A DNA stretch of 8,782 bases, taken from assembly GCA_017458545.1 (NCBI GenBank), contig JAFTBA010000016.1, positions 1 through 8,782 of the forward strand, written 5' to 3'. Shown in pieces: positions 1 to 5,897 of this stretch (position 1 is the first letter of the stretch; each line of letters starts with the position of its first letter). The notes beneath the pieces were generated by a model, which was not told the origin of the DNA, did no database searches, and saw only the letters and a program-made list of their open reading frames with translations. The stretch comes from Synergistaceae bacterium. Its GTDB lineage: Bacteria > Synergistota > Synergistia > Synergistales > Aminobacteriaceae. Made by a program: the position numbers and the translations under genes.

Positions 1-198
1 ATTAAGGCCGATATGATTCAGGCTGAAACTATGACGCTCAAAACAGGCGGTGCACTCGCTGCTAATGCCGTTACAGGAGCGTTTGCTGTCGGCGATGTTA
101 AGGACATGGCCGTGAGAGTTCATGAGGGGCTGACAGTAACAGGTAAGTATGAGCCTAAAGAGAAATTAACGCTGCCTGATATACCGTTCAAATTATGA
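1..198 (+). CDS. 3' end of an unidentified protein (partial, runs off the left edge)
   Basis: The reading frame is open from the first base and ends at TGA (196-198), so only the last 65 residues are visible and the true start lies outside the window. The first ATG (13) is probably internal, since the frame is open before it and no Shine-Dalgarno sequence precedes it. The fragment has a small-residue-rich stretch (GGALAANAVTGAFAVGD, about residues 16-32 of the fragment) and a polar, lysine-rich end (KYEPKEKLTLPD). No transmembrane segment, cysteine cluster or catalytic motif stands out, and I do not recognise the family. A hairpin terminator 17 bases after the stop supports this being a genuine gene end. 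It converges with the permease gene on the other strand, so nothing in its position says what it does. Confidence 0.6.
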   Translation: MKADMIQAETMTLKTGGALAANAVTGAFAVGDVKDMAVRVHEGLTVTGKYEPKEKLTLPDIPFKL

Positions 199-204
199 TT
201 GCAC

Positions 205-252
205 ACACAAAAAAATGCCTCCTCATGAAATCACGGGGAGGCATAATTTTTA
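205..252. terminator. Bidirectional rho-independent terminator between convergent genes
   Basis: A perfect 8-bp stem, ATGCCTCC (215-222) with GGAGGCAT (237-244), encloses a 14-nt loop. It is followed by a T-rich tract (about 246-252) on the plus strand. An A-run at about 209-215 gives a T-run on the minus strand. It can therefore end both the plus-strand gene finishing at 198 and the minus-strand permease finishing at 263. Confidence 0.8.
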
Positions 253-262
253 TTCTTACCTT

Positions 263-1588
263 CTACAGCATAGTACTCACAACGTAATTGAACCCTGCGC
301 ACAGAATAACGCTCACAGGTACAGCTAGGAACAGTAGGCGGTTGAACACGCTAACGCGTTCGTCCTCTTTACCGCAAGAGGCCATTATGAGGCTTCCGCC
401 CGATGAGAACGGACTTATTGCACTGCTCTGCGCTCCCAAGACCGTGCACGCAAATAATGCTTCAGCACTGAGACCTGTTGACGCTGCAAGCGCAGGAATT
501 AACGGGAACAATGCAGGAGCAACTACTCCCGTAGTCGAACTGAAGAATGACATAAATGCTGCTACAATGCTGAACGCTATAGGCACTAACGACACCGCAA
601 CATTCGAGCTTATCCATGATGAAAGCATGTTAATCGTTCCTGCTTTGACCGCTACGGCAATCAGCATTCCTGCACCTGCTATCATTATGATCGTGTTCCA
701 AGGGACACGCGCAATCGCTTCCTTTTGGGGTGCAAGTTTCATCAGCAGTGCTATAACCGCAAAAATTATCCCTACAAGTCCTACATCAATCTTGCTGTTC
801 AACATTGAGATTGTCGCATTGCCCGGCATTATCATTTTCAGAATCGGGAACGCTAACAGCACTATCATCATCAGTATCATCAGTGTGAATGTCTGACGCT
901 GTTTTTTGTCGAACGGTTCAGGCTTCCTGAATGTTACTCCCTTGCCTATGTGCCAGTTTGAAGGAAGGCAGAAACGGAATACCGCTATGATTATCAGCGA
1001 GAAGATTACGGCGTAAACAAAAATCTTCATCTCCATGTTGAAACTGTCGACTGCCGTCAAATCCTTATGAGCCTCGAACGCATTATCGGCCAGTCCCCTG
1101 AATATTACTCCGAGATTCGATGTAGGGAAGTTTCCTCCTGCTAATGCTCCTGCGTTAATCGCTACTCCTCCGGTCAGTTTGTCCATGTTAGCCTCGTCGC
1201 AAATCGCTAACGTTATCGGTGCCATGAATGCCAAAACAGTGAAGAAAGTTGCTCCCATTATCGAGAGTATTACGGCAACTGCAAACAGTGCGAACGGTAA
1301 CATTCCGGGAAATTTACGGCAGGCATAAAGCAATGCGCCCGATAATTTTTCGAGTGTGCCGTTAATCGCAGCGAAGTTGTAGAACAATGATACCGACAGT
1401 ATAACGAACATAGTGTTCACAGGCCAGAACCCTATCACCTGCGAAGGTTTCAGCCCCATTACGAAACAGCCTATTGCATACGCGAAGACCATGCAGAACA
1501 GACCGGTATTAATGCCCGTCTTGTAGCCTAAAATTATTGCTACCGCTATGCAGATTATTATTGCGAGACTCAATCCTGCTCCTGTCAT
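263..1588 (-). CDS. MatC-like / SLC13-type organic-acid (dicarboxylate) permease
   Basis: This is a polytopic inner-membrane protein of 441 residues with about 10-12 hydrophobic segments. The N-terminus (GYKTGINTGLFCMVFAYAIG, residues 21-40) resembles the N-terminal domain of MatC-type dicarboxylate carriers. The protein has the two-fold layout of the ion-transporter superfamily. One substrate-loop motif lies near residues 150-161 (AGGNFPTSNLGV) and its counterpart near 349-400 (FSSTTGVVAPALFPLIPAL, then SSAISPFSSGGSL). A charged cytoplasmic linker near 215-232 separates the halves. The likely role is cation-coupled uptake of a small carboxylate; the substrate cannot be read from sequence. 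The start is well supported: AGGAGGGTGA on the minus strand (SD core GGAGGG, plus-strand 1598-1603) lies 9 nt before the ATG, inside the last codons of the upstream gene. It is the second gene of an operon with the DUF6282-like gene (2-nt gap) and is presumably under the divergent LysR regulator. Family assignment is fairly sure, substrate unknown. Confidence 0.85.
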   Translation of the reverse strand: MTGAGLSLAIIICIAVAIILGYKTGINTGLFCMVFAYAIGCFVMGLKPSQVIGFWPVNTMFVILSVSLFYNFAAINGTLEKLSGALLYACRKFPGMLPFALFAVAVILSIMGATFFTVLAFMAPITLAICDEANMDKLTGGVAINAGALAGGNFPTSNLGVIFRGLADNAFEAHKDLTAVDSFNMEMKIFVYAVIFSLIIIAVFRFCLPSNWHIGKGVTFRKPEPFDKKQRQTFTLMILMMIVLLAFPILKMIMPGNATISMLNSKIDVGLVGIIFAVIALLMKLAPQKEAIARVPWNTIIMIAGAGMLIAVAVKAGTINMLSSWISSNVAVSLVPIAFSIVAAFMSFFSSTTGVVAPALFPLIPALAASTGLSAEALFACTVLGAQSSAISPFSSGGSLIMASCGKEDERVSVFNRLLFLAVPVSVILCAGFNYVVSTML

Positions 1589-1590
1589 AA

Positions 1591-2460
1591 TTACTCACCC
1601 TCCTTAATTCCGAGCAAGCCGTAAGGAATTGTCCTCGTCATATGGTAAATATGCTCTTCAGGGATTCCGTTGTCGGCTAAATACTGCATGTACTCTTTGA
1701 GCGCAAGTTCCCAGTGAGGATTCTCGGTCTGACCGCCGTCAGTATCGACCATGACATTTTTGTAGCCGACCTTCTTAATGATTTCCAGATTGTCGGGGAG
1801 ATTGCTCTTGTACTTACCGCCTCCCATATTCTGGGCGTAACAGCGTTCGAGAATAACATCGTAGTCCTTAACGATCTTAATCTGATCTTCATGGGACATT
1901 CCTACGATCCACCATTCGGGATGAGTGAGGACTATTTTTTTGACACCTGCGTTTCGTGCTGCCTCAATCACAACGAATGCCTCTTCAGGTGAACAGTGTG
2001 CAGTTCCCAGAACAGCATCGTAATCCTTAACGATTCTGAACACTTCGGTTAATGCAGGCACTACCTTCCAGCCCACTACAATATCAACACCGTATGAAGG
2101 ATCTTTGCCCATTCTGCGGAGATGATTTTTTGCCGACTGGGTCGGAAGCCAAACTACTTTTGCGCCGAGTTTCAACGCCGTTTCGACTGCCGAAGGGTTA
2201 ATCCCTCCTACTGACTTGTTCATAGTAACTGAACCGTACATTGTGAAGCCCGTATTTTCACCGTGAACTCTCCTGATGTATTCGTTGGTGAGGAAAGCCC
2301 TGTTAGCTGTGAAACCCTGATGAGACTTGATAACGATTGCACGTGCACCGACCCTTATTGCAGCTTCAGCGAGCTCAAAATCGTTGTACGCTCTGAGCCG
2401 TAAATCGGGGTTCGTATGAACGTGCATATCGCATACACCTTTTAATGACACTTCAGGCAT
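1591..2460 (-). CDS. DUF6282-type metal-dependent hydrolase-like protein
   Basis: This is a cytoplasmic protein of 289 residues without signal peptide or membrane segment. The pattern of strands ending in His/Asp/Glu looks like an amidohydrolase/PHP-type TIM barrel. Candidate metal or catalytic residues are H13 and H15 with D19 (DMHVHTNPD), K45 and H47 (VIKSHQG), H155 (GTAHCSPEE), H180 and E182 (LTHPEWW), E205, and D239/D241 (MVDTDGGQTENPHW). The opening HxH on the first strand, a lysine on the second, then H, H and D on later strands matches the order in binuclear amidohydrolases. The family resembles what is catalogued as DUF6282, whose reaction is not established to my knowledge. The start is supported by GGGAGG (plus-strand 2469-2474) 8 nt before the ATG. 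It is the first gene of an operon with the permease and divergent from a LysR regulator, so it probably acts on the compound that the permease imports (inference). Confidence 0.78.
   Translation of the reverse strand: MPEVSLKGVCDMHVHTNPDLRLRAYNDFELAEAAIRVGARAIVIKSHQGFTANRAFLTNEYIRRVHGENTGFTMYGSVTMNKSVGGINPSAVETALKLGAKVVWLPTQSAKNHLRRMGKDPSYGVDIVVGWKVVPALTEVFRIVKDYDAVLGTAHCSPEEAFVVIEAARNAGVKKIVLTHPEWWIVGMSHEDQIKIVKDYDVILERCYAQNMGGGKYKSNLPDNLEIIKKVGYKNVMVDTDGGQTENPHWELALKEYMQYLADNGIPEEHIYHMTRTIPYGLLGIKEGE
1598..1603 (-). promoter_or_regulatory. Strong Shine-Dalgarno of the permease gene, embedded in the upstream gene
   Basis: GGAGGG on the minus strand, 9 nt from the permease ATG, lies within the final codons (KEGE) of the DUF6282-like gene. 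The upstream stop and the downstream start are 2 nt apart, which favours translational coupling of enzyme and permease. Confidence 0.75.
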
Positions 2461-2509
2461 TTTCTTTGCCTCCCTGTTATATTTTGTTGAATGCTTTTGT
2501 GATGGACAG

Positions 2510-2538
2510 ATTATATGCGAAAATTGCTATCACCGAAA
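2510..2538 (-). promoter_or_regulatory. Predicted promoter of the DUF6282-permease operon
   Basis: On the minus strand a perfect TATAAT (-10; plus-strand 2510-2515) is preceded, with a 17-bp spacer, by TTTCGG (plus-strand 2533-2538), a poor -35. A strong -10 with a weak -35 is typical of activator-dependent promoters. The -35 lies inside one of the two LysR-type boxes (2528-2538), which fits activation by the divergently encoded regulator. No start site has been mapped; this is prediction from hexamers. Confidence 0.55.
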
Positions 2539-2551
2539 CAGGAAATATAAT
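2524..2551 (+). promoter_or_regulatory. Predicted promoter of the LysR-type regulator gene
   Basis: TTGCTA (-35, 2524-2529) and TATAAT (-10, 2546-2551) are separated by 16 bp. Transcription would start near 2558, about 35 nt before the TTG start codon. This promoter overlaps the divergent operon promoter back to back, so occupancy of the region by the regulator could control both directions. Confidence 0.5.
2528..2538. promoter_or_regulatory. Candidate LysR-type box 1 (activation-site position)
   Basis: TATCACCGAAA matches box 2 (TATCACTGAAA at 2560-2570) at 10 of 11 bases and is exactly 32 bp upstream, about three helical turns. It has no good inverted partner of its own, which is common for the weaker, activation-type subsite. 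It overlaps the -35 of the minus-strand operon promoter. Confidence 0.5.
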
Positions 2552-2559
2552 ATAACTTG

Positions 2560-2576
2560 TATCACTGAAAATGATA
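2560..2576. promoter_or_regulatory. Candidate LysR-type box 2 (dyad, recognition-site position)
   Basis: The dyad TATCA-N7-TGATA contains the classical LysR arrangement T-N11-A (T2562, A2574) within ATC-N9-GAT. It lies at the predicted start of the regulator transcript, so binding would repress the regulator's own gene, as is usual for this family, while the same tetramer reaches box 1 at the operon promoter. Confidence 0.55.
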
Positions 2577-2579
2577 GCT

Positions 2580-2596
2580 GAGGTGAATCATAATTG
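2580..2596 (+). promoter_or_regulatory. Shine-Dalgarno and TTG start of the LysR gene
   Basis: GAGGTGA (2580-2586), a 7-nt spacer, then TTG (2594-2596). This spacing decides for the TTG over the in-frame ATG at 2609. A TTG start would also keep regulator levels low. Confidence 0.7.
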
Positions 2597-3511
2597 GAGA
2601 TTAAAGAGATGAACTACATCACTGCGATTGCTGAGGAGGGGAGTATCTCTAAGGCTTCTGAACGTCTGTTCATGGCTCAGTCGGGATTGAGTCAGTTTTT
2701 GGCAAGACTCGAACACGAAACAGGAGCAAGATTATTCGTCAGGACATCAACAGGTGTAAGACCTACTGAAGCAGGACGTTTAATGATTGAGTATGCTTAC
2801 CGTGAACTGTCCGAGTATCACAGGGTCAGAGATCAGATTCAGGATGTGAATAACCTTGAGGGCGGACGGGTCATCGCAGGAATAAGCACTTTTCGCGGAA
2901 CGTTCCTAATGCCTCCTGTGCTTGAGGAGTTCGGAAGAAAATACCCTGAGATTCATGTGATTATCGTTGAGGCCAACTCTATGGCACTCGAAGAAATGCT
3001 CAGGAACGGTACTATTGATATTGCGTTAATCATTCTTCCTGCAAAAACGCTCAAACATAAAATTGTTACGGTAATGCAGGACGAAATATGTATCATTACT
3101 AACTCAAATCACCCCGTAATGAAATTCGCTAAACCTTCACCGCCTCACAGCAAATCACGAATCGAAAAGTATATTAACCTTAAAGATACGGCAGGGTTTG
3201 AGTTTCTGCTGAGTGATTACGATACGATACTGGGGCGCGAGAGCAGAAGAATTTTCAGGGAACATGACATCATTCCGAAAGTCTACAACGAAAAATTATC
3301 GGCGTTCTTCGCGGCCTCAATGGGTGCAGCAGGTTTAGGGCTTTCGTTCACTTACCATTGTGCTAGAAGGGCATACCCTAATGCTGAGTTTTTATCGCTC
3401 GGCGAGGAAGGAACGATTATTGATTTGGGGGTGTCATTAGCTCCGGGACGTTATAACTCGAAAGCTGCTATTGCACTGAAAGAAACTATGATTGATGTTT
3501 TAGCCCGGTAA
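2594..3511 (+). CDS. LysR-family transcriptional regulator
   Basis: This is a 305-residue cytoplasmic DNA-binding regulator of usual family length. The N-terminal winged helix-turn-helix spans about residues 1-60 (AIAEEGSISKASERL, then AQSGLSQFLARLE, then RPTEAGR). A linker helix runs to about 88, and the effector-binding domain covers about 91-300 (GRVIAGIS at its first strand, IDIALI near 141-146, MGAAGLGLSF near 243-252). Translation starts at TTG: GAGGTGA (2580-2586) sits 7 nt upstream, and the resulting MEIKEMNYITAIAEEGS matches the usual family N-terminus. Starting at the ATG at 2609 would remove the first five residues. It is transcribed divergently from the DUF6282-permease operon, the standard arrangement for a regulator of its neighbour, with candidate binding boxes in between. 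The inducer is presumably the transported compound or a derivative (inference). Confidence 0.93.
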   Translation: MEIKEMNYITAIAEEGSISKASERLFMAQSGLSQFLARLEHETGARLFVRTSTGVRPTEAGRLMIEYAYRELSEYHRVRDQIQDVNNLEGGRVIAGISTFRGTFLMPPVLEEFGRKYPEIHVIIVEANSMALEEMLRNGTIDIALIILPAKTLKHKIVTVMQDEICIITNSNHPVMKFAKPSPPHSKSRIEKYINLKDTAGFEFLLSDYDTILGRESRRIFREHDIIPKVYNEKLSAFFAASMGAAGLGLSFTYHCARRAYPNAEFLSLGEEGTIIDLGVSLAPGRYNSKAAIALKETMIDVLAR

Positions 3512-3552
3512 AAAAAAACGGGACTCCTTTTCGGGAATCCCGTTCGCTTTTT
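3511..3552. terminator. Bidirectional rho-independent terminator between LysR and protease genes
   Basis: The stem pairs 3518-3527 (ACGGGACTCC) with 3534-3543 (GGAATCCCGT), ten pairs with one mismatch, around a 6-nt loop. A T-run (3548-3552) follows on the plus strand, and the A-run (3510-3518) gives a T-run on the minus strand. It directly follows the LysR stop codon and lies 17 bases past the end of the convergent protease gene. Confidence 0.85.
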
Positions 3553-3559
3553 CAGCTAA

Positions 3560-5020
3560 TTACTTATCCGCTTTGCTGACCATGATGAAATACGTTGACC
3601 CTTCGCGCTCAATCATAAGCACTATTGATTTGTCATTCCCTGCTGCTTTCCTTAAATCCTCAGCAGTTTTCACTTCACGGCCGTTCACCTCAATAATCAA
3701 ATCGCCCTCGCGCATATCCCCGTCAGCAGTCGCAGCTGAACCCTTATCGAGTTCAGTAATCACGAGTCCTTCGCTGTCGGAATTGATTCTGTAACGGCGT
3801 TTAAGCGACTCGGTAAGCGGTGAAACTTTAGCAATCCCAAAATCTTTCAGCGCGTCAAATCCTGACGATTTAGCTTCGGACTTACTGCTTTCTTCTTCTG
3901 TTGACTTAACGCTGCCGTCTCCCTTGCTGTTGCGTTCTGCGAGCCTCACGTTAAACGTCATCTTCTTACCTTTGCGGACAACCTGAAGCCTTGCTACTGA
4001 GTTAGGTGCTAACGTTCTTACTTTTGACACGAAATCATTAGCGTCCTTGATTTTCGCGCCGTTAAGTTCTACAACAACATCTCCGCGTTTAATACCTGCT
4101 TTATCGGCAGGGTCTCCCTTGAAAACATCGTTAATCATCGCTCCGTTAGTACCTTCAACGCCGTAAGCCTTAGCCATTTCGGGAGTGATACCCCTTACGC
4201 TGACGCCGAGCCAGCCGCGTTTAACGCGCCCGTACGAAACTAAGTCGTTCATTATCTCTTTAGCTTTGTTGACGGGAATAGCGAAACCTATGCCCTGAGC
4301 GTAAGGAATAATAGCAGTGTTTATGCCGACAACTTTACCGTCCATGTTGAGCAGGGGACCGCCTGAATTACCGGGGTTAATAGCAGCATCGGTCTGAAGG
4401 AAATCATCAAAGTTCACGTCTTGAGTGTGAATGCTTCTGTTTTTTGCTGAAATTACTCCTGCAGTTACGGACTGCTCAAAGCCCAAAGGATTGCCTATTG
4501 CAACGACAAATTCACCGACTTCAACGGCATCAGAGTCACCGAGTTCGAGAACAGGAAGCGATTCGTCAGGCTCAATTTTTATGACTGCGAGGTCATATGT
4601 GGGGTCATTGCCTACGATTTTTGCGGGGTAAGTTTTTCTGCTTCCGTCAGCAAGCTGTAATGACACAGTGATTTTGTCGACACCGTCAACAACATGGTTA
4701 TTCGTGAGTATCTGACCTTCTTTGCTGACTATGAAACCTGAACCTCTGCCTTTCATAGGGACTGAACGCGTGAACTCTTTGAAGCTGTCGCCGAAGAAAT
4801 GTTTGAAGAACGGATCATCATCGAACGGGAACGGTGATATTGTTCTTTTAGCAGTCTTCTCAACGTCAATGTTGACGACAGCAACGGAAGTTCTTTTGAC
4901 GATAGGGACGATAGGGTTAGCCTGACTGAGGCTGACGGGTGAGAGTGCTAATGAAGCTCCTGCACTCACGAGGATTAACGCAAGCGAAAGTGTAAACGCT
5001 AAAATTTTTCTTGTATTCAT
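3560..5020 (-). CDS. Do/HtrA-family periplasmic serine protease (DegP/DegQ-like) with two PDZ domains
   Basis: This 486-residue protein degrades or chaperones misfolded envelope proteins. A Sec signal peptide spans about residues 1-25 (MNTRKI, hydrophobic core, likely cut after SLA). The trypsin-like domain covers about 36-262 with the triad H109 (LTNNHVVDG), D143 (TYDLAVIKI) and S219 (INPGNSGGPL); the oxyanion loop is intact. PDZ1 spans about 268-360 (GWLGVSV, then AGIKRGDVVVELNG) and PDZ2 about 392-484 (GLVITEL, then REGDLIIEVNG). They are joined by a Ser/Glu/Lys-rich flexible linker (about 362-388). Two PDZ domains and this length are those of DegP/DegQ/MucD rather than single-PDZ DegS. 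The ATG has GGAGG (plus-strand 5031-5035) 10 nt upstream. It lies 83 nt after the Lgt-like gene on the same strand without a clear terminator between, so read-through is possible. I cannot choose between degP and degQ. Confidence 0.95.
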   Translation of the reverse strand: MNTRKILAFTLSLALILVSAGASLALSPVSLSQANPIVPIVKRTSVAVVNIDVEKTAKRTISPFPFDDDPFFKHFFGDSFKEFTRSVPMKGRGSGFIVSKEGQILTNNHVVDGVDKITVSLQLADGSRKTYPAKIVGNDPTYDLAVIKIEPDESLPVLELGDSDAVEVGEFVVAIGNPLGFEQSVTAGVISAKNRSIHTQDVNFDDFLQTDAAINPGNSGGPLLNMDGKVVGINTAIIPYAQGIGFAIPVNKAKEIMNDLVSYGRVKRGWLGVSVRGITPEMAKAYGVEGTNGAMINDVFKGDPADKAGIKRGDVVVELNGAKIKDANDFVSKVRTLAPNSVARLQVVRKGKKMTFNVRLAERNSKGDGSVKSTEEESSKSEAKSSGFDALKDFGIAKVSPLTESLKRRYRINSDSEGLVITELDKGSAATADGDMREGDLIIEVNGREVKTAEDLRKAAGNDKSIVLMIEREGSTYFIMVSKADK

Positions 5021-5103
5021 GAGTTTGATACCTCCGTAAAAATTTTTTCAGGCATGTATTTTAACGGCCAATTCAAAAACCTTCATGGTATATTTTACTT
5101 ATA
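5021..5103 (-). other. Intergenic leader of the protease gene
   Basis: This AT-rich 83-nt stretch contains the protease Shine-Dalgarno (GGAGG on the minus strand, 5031-5035). I found no GC-rich stem that would stop transcription from the Lgt-like gene, and no convincing -35/-10 pair or SigmaE-type site. The protease may be transcribed partly by read-through from the upstream operon. Confidence 0.4.
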
Positions 5104-5895
5104 TTAACCAATCTTAATAGCTGATTTGAGCCTGAGTGAACTGTGCAGAAGCCATACCAGCATGAACGGTAACAGAATGTTTATGCCTTTGTAGGTTATG
5201 ATGTGTGTTACTATCCAGAAGAACGGCATATAATCCCTGAAAGGAATCATTGAGTACCTCATTAGTGAGTACAATATCACTGCAAGAGGCGCAACAACTG
5301 AGTAATGAGTTTTCTGCCTGAGCTGGAGCGGTAACACTTTACGTTCAACAAACAGCAATATCCCTACTATGACGAATGCAATCACCGAGTAATATATCTG
5401 AACAGGATGCCTTAATATTCCTGGCCTGTCAAAAGGAAAATGAACGGCCATGCAGAATTTTGACGGTACACCCACGCAGCAGCCGTTCAGAAAACAGCCC
5501 CACCTGCCTATAGCTATTGCGAGTATTGCAGGGGGTGAAGCTGCATCACAGAGTTTTGAGAATGATACCTTTTTGCCAACCATACACATTACCAGTGCCG
5601 AAAGGAATGCTCCTGCTACAGCTCCGAACTCGTGAACACCTCCCCTGTTAATGTCGAGAAACAGCGAAGGATTGTTGACGTACTGCCTCCAATGAAGTAT
5701 GTACTCAAACGATCTCGCACCCAGTAACATGAAAAAGAATGAGACCGCCATTACACGGCGAGACTCGTATTCATCGAGACCGTAGAGGCTCAAACGTTTA
5801 ATGCTCCACAGGATAGCGATTGAGAGGGCTATGAACCATATGACGCTGTAAGAGTCTATTCTCACTCCGAAAACGTGAAACAATGTAGGGTACAC
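5104..5895 (-). CDS. lgt: Prolipoprotein diacylglyceryl transferase (Lgt) family protein, variant active-site motif
   Basis: This polytopic membrane protein has about seven hydrophobic segments and 263 residues from the chosen start, within the normal Lgt length. Lgt transfers diacylglyceryl from phosphatidylglycerol to the lipobox cysteine of prolipoproteins. Family marks are the N-terminus YPTLFHVFGVRIDSYSV, the signature GRWGCFLNGCCVG (residues 130-142) and HPVQIYYS (163-170). R131, N137, G142 and R213 match E. coli R143, N149, G154 and R239. E. coli N146 and E151 are Cys here (C134, C139), E243 is Ile (I217), and the SFHGG motif is VHEFG (87-91). The GTG at 5895 is preferred over the GTG at 5916: AGGGAG lies 10 nt upstream, it falls 2 nt after the MBL stop, and the protein then begins like other Lgts. 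It is the last gene of the ligase-DUF2442-MBL operon. It could be the cell's only Lgt or a paralogue; I cannot tell. Confidence 0.75.
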   Translation of the reverse strand: MYPTLFHVFGVRIDSYSVIWFIALSIAILWSIKRLSLYGLDEYESRRVMAVSFFFMLLGARSFEYILHWRQYVNNPSLFLDINRGGVHEFGAVAGAFLSALVMCMVGKKVSFSKLCDAASPPAILAIAIGRWGCFLNGCCVGVPSKFCMAVHFPFDRPGILRHPVQIYYSVIAFVIVGILLFVERKVLPLQLRQKTHYSVVAPLAVILYSLMRYSMIPFRDYMPFFWIVTHIITYKGINILLPFMLVWLLHSSLRLKSAIKIG

Positions 5896-5897
5896 GT

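Noticed and set aside
288..896. Plus-strand open frame of 202 codons
   Set aside because: It lies wholly antisense to the permease, has no Shine-Dalgarno, and its composition is what the complement of hydrophobic codons produces.
1677..1992. Open frames on both strands inside the DUF6282-like gene
   Set aside because: Both are shadows of a gene with clear conserved motifs in its own frame and lack start signals.
3640..3960. Possible frameshift or fusion at the low-complexity linker of the protease
   Set aside because: The Ser/Glu/Lys-rich linker between the two PDZ domains is normal for Do proteases and the frame continues cleanly into PDZ2.
5036..5103. SigmaE-type or housekeeping promoter for the protease gene
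   Set aside because: The AT-rich sequence gives several -10-like hexamers but none with an acceptable -35 at 16-18 bp, so no promoter is called.
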